The notes beneath the pieces are model-generated. The model was given only the letters and a program-made list of their open reading frames with translations. It made no database searches and was not told the DNA's origin. A DNA stretch of 7,035 nucleotides from Pseudomonadota bacterium (GTDB lineage: Bacteria > Desulfobacterota > Syntrophia > Syntrophales > UBA5619), in NCBI GenBank assembly GCA_018896355.1, contig JAHIMW010000162.1:1-7035 (forward strand). The letters are read 5' to 3'. A program made the translations under genes and the position numbers. Of the stretch, positions 1 through 5,638 are shown one piece after another; the first letter of the stretch is position 1; each line of letters begins with the position of its first letter.

Positions 1-12
1 AAGTCTGAAATC

Positions 13-35
13 CCCTCCCCCTTCACGGGGGAGGG
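13..35. repeat. C/G-rich hairpin, first of two
   Basis: Arms CCCTCCCCC (13-21) and GGGGGAGGG (27-35) are perfectly complementary around a five-base loop. No T-run follows on either strand, so it is not a classic intrinsic terminator. The arms resemble those of the second hairpin at 93-115, which suggests two copies of one repeat type. It could be the end of a dispersed intergenic repeat that begins outside the window. Confidence 0.6.
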
Positions 36-74
36 TTAGGGTGGGGGTGATAAGTGACTGTATTTCCGGATGTA

Positions 75-120
75 ATTTCCCCCTCCCCTTAATCCCCTCC
101 CGCAAGGGGAGGGGAAAATT
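75..120. repeat. C/G-rich hairpin, second of two, with alternative pairings
   Basis: TCCCCTCCC (93-101) pairs with GGGAGGGGA (107-115) around a five-base loop. The longer segment AATTTCCCCCTCCCC (75-89) can instead pair with GGGGAGGGGAAAATT (106-120) with one mismatch, so two mutually exclusive stems are possible. Base composition and arm design match the hairpin at 13-35. There is no T-run, and the region lies upstream of the likely glmM promoter. Confidence 0.55.
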
Positions 121-140
121 GACTTTTGACGAGGTCATCA
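121..140 (-). repeat. dispersed 20-nt repeat, copy 1 (inverted relative to copy 2)
   Basis: Read on the minus strand this is TGATGACCTCGTCAAAAGTC. It matches 18 of 20 bases of the plus-strand segment at 3815-3834 and has the opposite orientation. This copy also contains a small inverted repeat, TGAC-3 nt-GTCA (127-137), just upstream of the candidate glmM -35 box. The two copies bracket the glmM to PH-like gene block. Confidence 0.55.
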
Positions 141-149
141 ATTTTAGGG

Positions 150-178
150 TTGCAAATTCAATGCGTGTATTTTATACA
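150..178 (+). promoter_or_regulatory. candidate sigma70 promoter for glmM
   Basis: TTGCAA (150-155) and TATACA (173-178) are separated by 17 nt, and each hexamer matches the sigma70 consensus at four of six positions. Transcription would start near 185 and leave a leader of about 125 nt before glmM. This is the best match I see upstream of glmM, but it rests on hexamer matching alone. The TGAC/GTCA inverted repeat at 127-137 lies just upstream, where an activator could bind. Confidence 0.35.
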
Positions 179-183
179 GAGAG

Positions 184-222
184 CCATCCTTTGAGCGCGC
201 GGACACAAGTTCTCCGGGATGG
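184..222 (+). other. possible 5' leader stem-loop of glmM
   Basis: CCATCC (184-189) pairs with GGATGG (217-222), with an inner GAG/CTC pairing (193-195 with 212-214). It would fall at the very 5' end of a transcript made from the candidate promoter. A second possible pairing, CAGCC (242-246) with GGCTG (270-274), follows. I do not recognise a known riboswitch or the glmS ribozyme here. The rest of 179-310 shows no gene I can support. Confidence 0.2.
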
Positions 223-310
223 TAAAGCGAAATATCTTGGTCAGCCCGCACGGGACAGGCGAACCGAACGGCTGCAACTCTGCATCACGACAACATGAGA
301 AGGGACAAAT

Positions 311-1663
311 ATGGGGAAATTATTCGGTACAGACGGGGTCCGGGGGGTGGCAAACGAATACCCCATGACGGCGGAAATGGCCATGAATATCGGGCGCGCC
401 ACGGCGCATCTCTTCAAGAAAAAGGGACACACTCCCAAGATCGTGATCGGCAAGGACACCCGCCTCTCGGGATACATGCTGGAGAATGCGCTTGTCTCCG
501 GGATCTGCTCCATGGGCGTCAACGCCATCATGGTCGGCGTGATCCCCACGCCGGGGATCGCCTTTCTGACCTCCAGCATGAGGGCCGATGCCGGCATCGT
601 CATCTCCGCCTCCCATAACCCCTTCCAGGACAACGGCATCAAAATCTTCAGCAGCGAGGGTTTCAAACTCCCCGATGAGACGGAGGCGGCCATCGAGGAG
701 ATGATCTTCGCCAACAACCTCCACACCCTCCACCCGTCTCCCATGGAGTTGGGAAAGGCCTACCGCATGGAGGACGCCCGGGGCCGCTATATCGTCTTCC
801 TGAAGCACACCTTTCCCAAGGAATATTCTCTGGAGGGAAACCGAATCGTGCTGGACTGTTCCCACGGCGCCACTTACCGGGTCGCCCCGGAGACCTTTGC
901 CGAACTGGGCGCCGAGGTCTCCACCCTCTTCGACGAACCGAACGGCAAGAACATCAACCTCCACTGCGGCTCCCAGCATCCGGAGGTCCTCGCGGCGGAA
1001 GTCCTGAAGACCAAGGCGGATGTCGGCTTCGCATTCGATGGCGACGGGGACCGGCTGATCGCTGTGGACGAGACGGGGACGGTGCTGACCGGGGACCAGA
1101 TCCTGGCCGTCTGCGCCAACGTGAAGAAGAAGGAGGGCAGCCTCGCCAACAATCTCGTCGTCCGGACGGTGATGAGCAACATCGGTCTCAGCGTCGCCTT
1201 GCAGTCGCTCCAAATCGACTCCATCATGACGAAGGTTGGCGACCGGTATGTCCTCGAGGAGATGCAGGCCCGCGGGGCCGCGATCGGCGGCGAGGACTCC
1301 GGCCACCTGATCTTCCTTCAGCATCACACGACGGGAGATGGGATCATCACCGCCCTCCAGGTGGCGGCAGCGATGAAGAAGGAGGGGAAACCGCTTTCCG
1401 AACTCGCGAAGATCATGAAAGTCTTCCCCCAGGCGCTGATCAACGTGAACGTCAAGTCGCGGCCGGAGATTGCCACGGTACCGGAGATCATGGCCGTCAT
1501 CCAGGAGGTGGAGAAGAAACTGGCGGACCAGGGCCGGGTCCTGGTCCGCTATTCGGGAACCCAGAACATGTGCCGGGTGATGGTGGAAGGGCCGTCGCAG
1601 GAGGAGACCGGCAGGTACTGCCGGCAGATTGCGGAGGTCGTGGAAAAGACGCTGAACATCTGA
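311..1663 (+). CDS. glmM: phosphoglucosamine mutase GlmM
   Basis: Interconverts glucosamine-6-phosphate and glucosamine-1-phosphate in the cytoplasm, on the way to UDP-GlcNAc for peptidoglycan and lipid A. The 450-residue length is normal for the family. It opens with LFGTDGVRG (residues 4-12), the usual GlmM start. The phosphoserine loop is ISASHNP (98-104), with Ser101 as the catalytic phosphoryl carrier. The Mg-binding loop is DGDGDR (243-248), and a GGEDSGH sugar-binding motif follows. The C-terminal phosphate loop reads RYSGTQN (413-419), where textbook GlmM has SGTEP. ATG 311 is preceded by GAGAAGGGA at 297-305 with good spacing. The NagB-like gene starts 17 nt after the stop, so the two are probably cotranscribed. 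Identification is secure. Confidence 0.96.
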   Translation: MGKLFGTDGVRGVANEYPMTAEMAMNIGRATAHLFKKKGHTPKIVIGKDTRLSGYMLENALVSGICSMGVNAIMVGVIPTPGIAFLTSSMRADAGIVISASHNPFQDNGIKIFSSEGFKLPDETEAAIEEMIFANNLHTLHPSPMELGKAYRMEDARGRYIVFLKHTFPKEYSLEGNRIVLDCSHGATYRVAPETFAELGAEVSTLFDEPNGKNINLHCGSQHPEVLAAEVLKTKADVGFAFDGDGDRLIAVDETGTVLTGDQILAVCANVKKKEGSLANNLVVRTVMSNIGLSVALQSLQIDSIMTKVGDRYVLEEMQARGAAIGGEDSGHLIFLQHHTTGDGIITALQVAAAMKKEGKPLSELAKIMKVFPQALINVNVKSRPEIATVPEIMAVIQEVEKKLADQGRVLVRYSGTQNMCRVMVEGPSQEETGRYCRQIAEVVEKTLNI

Positions 1664-1680
1664 ATAAGGGAGAAACCAAA

Positions 1681-2643
1681 ATGTCTTTCAAGGTAATCAT
1701 TACCCGTGATTTCGAACAAATGAGCGAAGTCGCTGCCGGAATTGTTACGGAAAGCATCACTTCCGGCATGAAACAGAAAGAAGGCTTTACGCTGGGGCTT
1801 GCCACGGGCAGCAGCCCGACGGGGCTCTATAAACGCCTGGCCGGCGCGGCCAATGCCGGGGTTTTCGACCCCTCGCGGATTCGGAGTTTTAATCTCGACG
1901 AATATGTCGGCCTCCCCGGGGAAAACGCCCAACAGCGAGCCCTCCATCCGGAGAGTTACAGTTTCTTCATGATTCAGGAGTTTTTCGGCCTCCTGCAGAA
2001 AAAATTCCAGGAGGTGAACGTCCCCTGGGGAACGCTCATCGATCAGGATCGGCTTATCACCGAGATGGAAGACCATCCGGAGGACTGGCAGGCCGAAGGG
2101 ACGGACAAGGGGAAGTCGATTGTGATCCGGCCGGATGCCCGTTCGGAATACCTCCGCTGGATCCGCAGGGAGATCCTGGACGCCTATGGTGACAAGATCG
2201 AACGGACGGGCGGGATAGACCTCCAGGTGATCGGTGTCGGCGGACGGGGCCACGTGGCGTTCCACGAGTCGGGGATCCCCTTTGCAGACAGCCGGGTGCT
2301 TCTGGTTAAGCTGGACGACAACACCGTCGCCAATGCCGTTTCCGACGGCCACTTCGCGAGCCGTGAAGAGAGCCCCCGGTACGCCATCTCCATGGGCGTC
2401 GAACTCGTCTCCCGGGCGCGTACCGTCATTCTGCTCGCGAGCGGTAGCCGGAAGACCGACCCCATCGCAGAATCCCTCCTCGAAGATCCTTCGCCCATGG
2501 TCCCCATCTCCTATGGAAAGGTCTTCGCTCAAAACGGCGGCCGGATCCTCTACGTCATTGATCGCGCGGCGGGCAAAAAGATCATCGCACAGGCGGACCG
2601 GATCCGGCCGATGGGGATCGAGATCGAGGATATCTGCGAATAG
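1681..2643 (+). CDS. nagB: NagB-type glucosamine-6-phosphate isomerase/deaminase, divergent
   Basis: A 320-residue member of the NagB/sugar-isomerase fold. True NagB converts glucosamine-6-P to fructose-6-P plus ammonia. Visible motifs are the phosphate loop LATGSSPTGLYKRL near residue 40, LDEYVGL with the catalytic Asp73, and GVGGRGHVAFHE with His191 and Glu196. In E. coli NagB the matching segment is GNDGH, so the residue aligned with Asp141 is Arg189 here. About 47 extra residues lie between Asp73 and the His motif, which explains the length above the usual ~266. ATG 1681 has AAGGGAGA at 1666-1673. LDEYVG favours NagB over 6-phosphogluconolactonase. The exact substrate and direction are uncertain. 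Next to glmM and a GlmS-like gene, control of the hexosamine-6-P pool is a reasonable inference. Confidence 0.8.
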   Translation: MSFKVIITRDFEQMSEVAAGIVTESITSGMKQKEGFTLGLATGSSPTGLYKRLAGAANAGVFDPSRIRSFNLDEYVGLPGENAQQRALHPESYSFFMIQEFFGLLQKKFQEVNVPWGTLIDQDRLITEMEDHPEDWQAEGTDKGKSIVIRPDARSEYLRWIRREILDAYGDKIERTGGIDLQVIGVGGRGHVAFHESGIPFADSRVLLVKLDDNTVANAVSDGHFASREESPRYAISMGVELVSRARTVILLASGSRKTDPIAESLLEDPSPMVPISYGKVFAQNGGRILYVIDRAAGKKIIAQADRIRPMGIEIEDICE

Positions 2644-2762
2644 GTCCTGCCAGGCGTACAGACCGCATCTTTCTGTGACCGCATCGTTCTTGACGGAAGG
2701 AAATGGCTGTGCTAAGTTTTCCACGATTTTTTACAGTCAACCCGATTCCGACACGGCAGGCC

Positions 2763-3251
2763 ATGAAAGAACTATCCCATATCGATGAAAAGGGCCAGGC
2801 GCGCATGGTGGATGTAACAGCCAAGGCGCCAACCCTCCGCCGGGCAGTCGCCCGGGGGAAGGTCCGGATGCGTCCGGAGACCGCCGCGCTGATCCAGGAG
2901 GGGGGGATCCCGAAAGGGGATGTCTTTGCCACGGCCCGGATCGCGGGGATCATGGCCGCAAAGAAGACCGGGGAGCTGATCCCCATGTGTCATCCGCTCG
3001 AACTCACCGGAATCGAGATCAGGTTTTCGTGCGATGCGGCGGCGGGCGAGGTGGCGATCGAGGCGAAGGTTTCAACGGTGGGTCGAACGGGCGTCGAGAT
3101 GGAGGCCATGACGGCAGTCGGCGCAGCAGCGCTCACGATTTACGACATGTGCAAGGCGGTCGACCGGGAGATGGTCCTTACAGATATTCTGTTGATGTCC
3201 AAGGAAGGCGGCAAAAGCGGCGCTTTCGTCAGACGGGAACCAACGGTTTGA
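2763..3251 (+). CDS. moaC: cyclic pyranopterin monophosphate synthase MoaC
   Basis: Acts after MoaA in molybdenum cofactor synthesis, converting 3',8-cyclo-7,8-dihydro-GTP to cyclic pyranopterin monophosphate. The 162-residue product opens with LSHIDEKGQARMVDV. It carries KGDVFATARIAGI, MCHPLEL, GVEMEAMTA, TIYDMCKA and a GGKSG tail, all family signatures. From ATG 2763 the key residues fall at Lys51, His77, Asp128 and Lys131, the same numbers as in E. coli MoaC, which strongly favours this start. An in-frame ATG at 2703 would add 20 unrelated residues, and its GGAAGG sits only 2 nt upstream. The gap after the NagB-like gene is 119 nt with no convincing promoter. No other moa gene is visible here. 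Confidence 0.95.
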   Translation: MKELSHIDEKGQARMVDVTAKAPTLRRAVARGKVRMRPETAALIQEGGIPKGDVFATARIAGIMAAKKTGELIPMCHPLELTGIEIRFSCDAAAGEVAIEAKVSTVGRTGVEMEAMTAVGAAALTIYDMCKAVDREMVLTDILLMSKEGGKSGAFVRREPTV

Positions 3252-3280
3252 AAACGGGTCCGATCCCGCTGGAGGAAGGC

Positions 3281-3805
3281 ATGTCGCAGCGCATCTACAG
3301 GATAAGAAGAGCGTTTCTCGTTCCGCTCGGCGTCGACGCCTTTCTGCTTTGCGTTCTCTTCATCATCTCCATGCTGCCGCAAGGTTCCGCAACGGAAAGA
3401 CTCGTCTTTGCCATTTTTTTCGTTCCTTCCCTTTATGTATTTTTAGAATGTCTTCTCCGCCGGGTCACGGTGGATGGGGGAGGGATTGTGATTCGGAAGT
3501 TGTTGAGAAAAAAGGGAATCCCCTGGGAAGGGATCACCCATGTTGGCGGTCTGAGCATCCACAACAAGGTCTATCTGCTGTTGACGACCGTCCACGGGTT
3601 TTTCATCATCTCCAGCGCCTATGGGGGATTTTCCGATCTGGTGGAAGAGATTGTCTCCCGCGTCGATCGCACCAGGGTGGAAGAAGAGGTCCGCCTTCAG
3701 GCGGGACGTTCCCCGTCGGGAATCGTCCACGCCGCTTTGGCGTGGACCGCAGCGGCGTTCATGGTCGGCATCATCCTCATCAAAATGCTGCCTTTTATGG
3801 CATGA
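3281..3805 (+). CDS. small membrane protein with PH-like central region
   Basis: A 174-residue protein of unknown function. Two hydrophobic segments (about residues 11-32 and 40-58) form an N-terminal hairpin. They are followed by a soluble stretch (about 60-130) with RRVTVDGGGIVIRK, GIPWEGITHVGG and a YLLLTT strand, a pattern seen in bacterial PH-like (YdbS/YdbT-type) domains. A last hydrophobic segment (about 148-172) closes the protein. The start is ATG 3281, with GGAGGAAGG at 3271-3279; the reading frame extends further upstream but overlaps moaC out of frame. It begins 29 nt after the moaC stop, so cotranscription with moaC is likely. The PH assignment rests on pattern only, and an unrelated beta-rich membrane protein is possible. 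I see no link to either pathway. Confidence 0.75.
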   Translation: MSQRIYRIRRAFLVPLGVDAFLLCVLFIISMLPQGSATERLVFAIFFVPSLYVFLECLLRRVTVDGGGIVIRKLLRKKGIPWEGITHVGGLSIHNKVYLLLTTVHGFFIISSAYGGFSDLVEEIVSRVDRTRVEEEVRLQAGRSPSGIVHAALAWTAAAFMVGIILIKMLPFMA

Positions 3806-3814
3806 CGGCAAGGA

Positions 3815-3834
3815 TGATGACCTCGTAACAAGTC
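3815..3834 (+). repeat. dispersed 20-nt repeat, copy 2
   Basis: TGATGACCTCGTAACAAGTC begins nine bases after the stop codon of the PH-like membrane protein gene. It matches the reverse complement of 121-140 at 18 of 20 bases. It lies in the 75-nt gap before the Fis-type gene. The conserved portion is the whole first twelve bases plus the final AAGTC. Such a match is unlikely by chance in 7 kb, but two copies cannot define the element's boundaries. Confidence 0.55.
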
Positions 3835-3880
3835 TTAAAAGTCGTTGGCACACGGCGTGGCGAAAGGAATCCGGTGATCC

Positions 3881-4189
3881 ATGACTCTCAAAAAGCAGCG
3901 GTCCAAGGATAGCCCGACAGTGCGGGAGAGGCGGACGACCCCGGCCGCCGTGGCCGAGGAGATTCTGGCGGAGAAACTCGAAGACATCGCCACGATCCTG
4001 TGCAAGTCGGAGACGGACAGAAGTCGCTTATACGATGAGGTGCTGGCCATGGTGGAGAGGGGACTCGTTCGGATTGCACTGCGGCGGTCGAATCATGTGA
4101 AGAGCGCTGCGGCCGCCTATCTGGGGATCAACCGGAACACCTTTCAGAAGAAGATGGTCAAGCTCGGCATCGATAACGATCCGGAATGA
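3881..4189 (+). CDS. stand-alone Fis-type helix-turn-helix protein
   Basis: A 102-residue DNA-binding protein of the Fis / HTH_8 class, the fold that also forms the C-terminal DNA-binding domain of NtrC-type sigma54 activators. The N-terminal ~40 residues are charged and probably flexible. Residues ~48-68 (RLYDEVLAMVERGLVRIAL) match the Fis dimerisation helix. The helix-turn-helix follows in SAAAAYLGINRNTFQKKMVKLGI, close to the common AA..LGINRNTLRKKL pattern. There is no receiver or AAA+ domain, so it is not a sigma54 activator by itself. Length is similar to E. coli Fis (98 aa). ATG 3881 has AAAGGA upstream at moderate spacing. It may be a nucleoid or local regulator; its target is unknown, though the downstream amino-sugar genes are candidates by position. 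Confidence 0.82.
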   Translation: MTLKKQRSKDSPTVRERRTTPAAVAEEILAEKLEDIATILCKSETDRSRLYDEVLAMVERGLVRIALRRSNHVKSAAAAYLGINRNTFQKKMVKLGIDNDPE

Positions 4190-4196
4190 TGGAAAG

Positions 4197-4241
4197 GCCG
4201 GACGAACGGGTACATGATGCCGCATCGTGTCCCCGTCCGGC
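4197..4241 (+). repeat. intergenic copy of the 27-nt palindrome, with extended flanking stem
   Basis: The core at 4208-4234 has left arm GGGTACATGATGC and right arm GCATCGTGTCCCC around one base. Compared with the other copies, the fourth base is T instead of G. GCCGGACG (4197-4204) and CGTCCGGC (4234-4241) are perfectly complementary and can lengthen the stem. It starts eight bases after the Fis-type stop codon and lies before the GlmU-like gene. No T-run follows, so it is not an obvious intrinsic terminator. Its internal ATGATG creates a false upstream start for the next gene. Confidence 0.85.
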
Positions 4242-4288
4242 GTCTCCGGGCAAGGACGGAGCGGAAACGGCCAAGAGAAGGAGGAGCA

Positions 4289-5548
4289 GTGTCGGATATG
4301 AACCTTCCGGAACCGGTGGCAAGACTCCTGGAGAGGGGCGTTCGGATTCCGAATCCCTTTTCCGTCGATGTCGGCGAAGAGGTCGATCCGGAACGCATTT
4401 CAACGAACGGGGTTGTATTGTACACGGGGACGAAGATCTACGGGGTGAAAACCCTGATCTCATCGGGGGCGAAACTGGGCGGCGAAACGCCGGTTGCCGT
4501 TGCGGATTGCCGTCTCGGCCGGGGGGTGGAACTCAAGGGGGGTTTTTTCGACTCTTCCGTATTCCTGGATCGGGCGAACATGGGGTCCGGCGCCCAGGTC
4601 CGGGAGGGGTGCCTTCTCGAGGAGGAGGCGAACGGGAGCCATACCGTCGGCCTGAAACAGACCATTCTCTTTCCGTTTGTCACCCTGGGCAGCCTGATCA
4701 ACTTCTGCGACGCCTTTCTCGCCGGGGGGACCAGCCGCAAGGATCACAGCGAGGTGGGAAGCTCCTACATCCATTTCAACTACACCCCCAACCAGGACAA
4801 GGCAACCGCCTCTCTGCTTGGTGACGTCCCCCGCGGCGTGATGCTGAGGGAGCCTCCGATCTTTCTCGGGGGGCAGGGAGGACTGGTGGGACCGGCCCGG
4901 ATCGGTTTCGGGACGGTGATCGCCGCAGGGGAGGTCTGGCGCAGGGATTGCCCCGAGGGAGGAAAATTGCTCCAGGGGGAGGGAAAGCAGGCCTCCGCGA
5001 AGCCTTTTCATCCGGGGCTCTACGGCGACATCCGCCGGCGGGTGACCAACAACATCCTCTATCTCGCGAATCTGTTAGCATTGAGGCAGTGGTATCTTCA
5101 CGTGCGCCGTTCCTTTCCCGGCGATCCGGAACTGGGGGAGGCGCTCTATCAGGGGGTGCTGGAGACCCTCGATGCGGCCGTGGCGGAGCGGTTGGCGCGT
5201 TTCAAAGCCTTGGCGGAAAAGATGGAGAAATCGCTGGAACTCGGCGAAAGGTTCCTGCCGGGGGAGACCCGCGGGAATATCCTCCGGCAACAGCGGGAAT
5301 TCCGGGGACGGTGGCCGGAACTGGAGGCGTGCCTGACGGACCGTCAGGAGGAAGCGGCCGGCCGGGAGGAACGGGACGGATTTCTCGCAAAGCTGGTCTC
5401 CGTCCGGGAGGCGCAGGGAAACGACTATATCCGGGTGATCCGGTCGCTGGACCCGGGGCTCTCTTCTCTCGGGACGCTGTGGCTCCAGCGGGTGGTCGAT
5501 GCCGTCGCTGAGAGGGCGCTCGCCCGCGTCCCGTCCTGTCGCGGGTGA
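4289..5548 (+). CDS. GlmU-like left-handed beta-helix protein (acyltransferase-type)
   Basis: A 419-residue protein. Residues ~45-235 show hexapeptide-like strands (AVADCRLGRGVELKGG, SVFLDRANMGSGAQVREG, GGLVGPARIGFGTVIAAGEV). The segment FNYTPNQDKATASLLGD (163-179) resembles the NYDG..K.KT.IGD stretch in the acetyltransferase half of GlmU. There is no LAAGxGTRM nucleotidyltransferase domain, so it is not a complete bifunctional GlmU. The last ~170 residues are helical and charged, with a DIRRRVTNNILYLANLLALRQWY stretch I cannot assign. The likely start is GTG 4289 behind AAGGAGGAG (4278-4286); ATG 4298 is an alternative. An apparent ATG at 4214 lies inside the palindromic repeat. With GlmM and GlmS-like neighbours, a role in making or sensing UDP-GlcNAc is inferred; acetyltransferase activity is unproven. 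Confidence 0.8.
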   Translation: MSDMNLPEPVARLLERGVRIPNPFSVDVGEEVDPERISTNGVVLYTGTKIYGVKTLISSGAKLGGETPVAVADCRLGRGVELKGGFFDSSVFLDRANMGSGAQVREGCLLEEEANGSHTVGLKQTILFPFVTLGSLINFCDAFLAGGTSRKDHSEVGSSYIHFNYTPNQDKATASLLGDVPRGVMLREPPIFLGGQGGLVGPARIGFGTVIAAGEVWRRDCPEGGKLLQGEGKQASAKPFHPGLYGDIRRRVTNNILYLANLLALRQWYLHVRRSFPGDPELGEALYQGVLETLDAAVAERLARFKALAEKMEKSLELGERFLPGETRGNILRQQREFRGRWPELEACLTDRQEEAAGREERDGFLAKLVSVREAQGNDYIRVIRSLDPGLSSLGTLWLQRVVDAVAERALARVPSCRG

Positions 5549-5579
5549 CGCCGTGACGGGTCGTTTGTGCCAAAAACTG

Positions 5580-5625
5580 CCGCAAACGGGGACATGATGC
5601 CGCATCGTGTCCCCGTAAATTGCGG
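5580..5625 (+). repeat. intergenic copy of the 27-nt palindrome before the GlmS-like gene
   Basis: The core at 5588-5614 is the cleanest copy: GGGGACATGATGC, one base, GCATCGTGTCCCC, with a single T-G wobble. AC before it and GT after it extend the stem to 5586-5616. CCGCA (5580-5584) and TGCGG (5621-5625) can add another five pairs across an internal loop. The structure fills half of the 90-nt gap between the GlmU-like and GlmS-like genes and ends 13 nt before the start codon, next to the ribosome-binding site. It could affect mRNA stability or translation. Confidence 0.88.
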
Positions 5626-5638
5626 GAAGAGGAAAATA

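Noticed and set aside
41..298. Open frame of 85 codons upstream of glmM
   Set aside because: It runs through the C/G hairpins, the dispersed repeat and the candidate promoter, has no ribosome-binding site and no recognisable motif.
320..1327. Long antisense open frame (335 codons) opposite glmM
   Set aside because: A shadow of high-GC codon usage in glmM; the product shows no coherent domain and glmM motifs are unambiguous on the other strand.
2690..2717. TTGACG as a -35 box for moaC
   Set aside because: No acceptable -10 hexamer occurs 16-18 nt downstream.
1549..2724. Long antisense open frame (391 codons) opposite the glmM end and the NagB-like gene
   Set aside because: Same cause: third-position GC bias opens the complementary frame; it covers two well-supported genes.
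2703..2762. Earlier ATG start for moaC
   Set aside because: The extra 20 residues match nothing in MoaC, and starting at 2763 places all catalytic residues at E. coli numbering.
3845..3862. Possible sigma54 promoter (TTGGCAC) before the Fis-type gene
   Set aside because: The -24 half is good, but the required GC at -12 is GG at correct spacing; GC appears only one base too far.
4208..4245. Intrinsic terminator after the Fis-type gene
   Set aside because: The stem is strong but no T-run follows on the + strand.
4214..4288. Earlier ATG start for the GlmU-like gene
   Set aside because: The ATGATG is part of the palindromic repeat and lacks a ribosome-binding site; GTG 4289 has a strong AAGGAGGAG.
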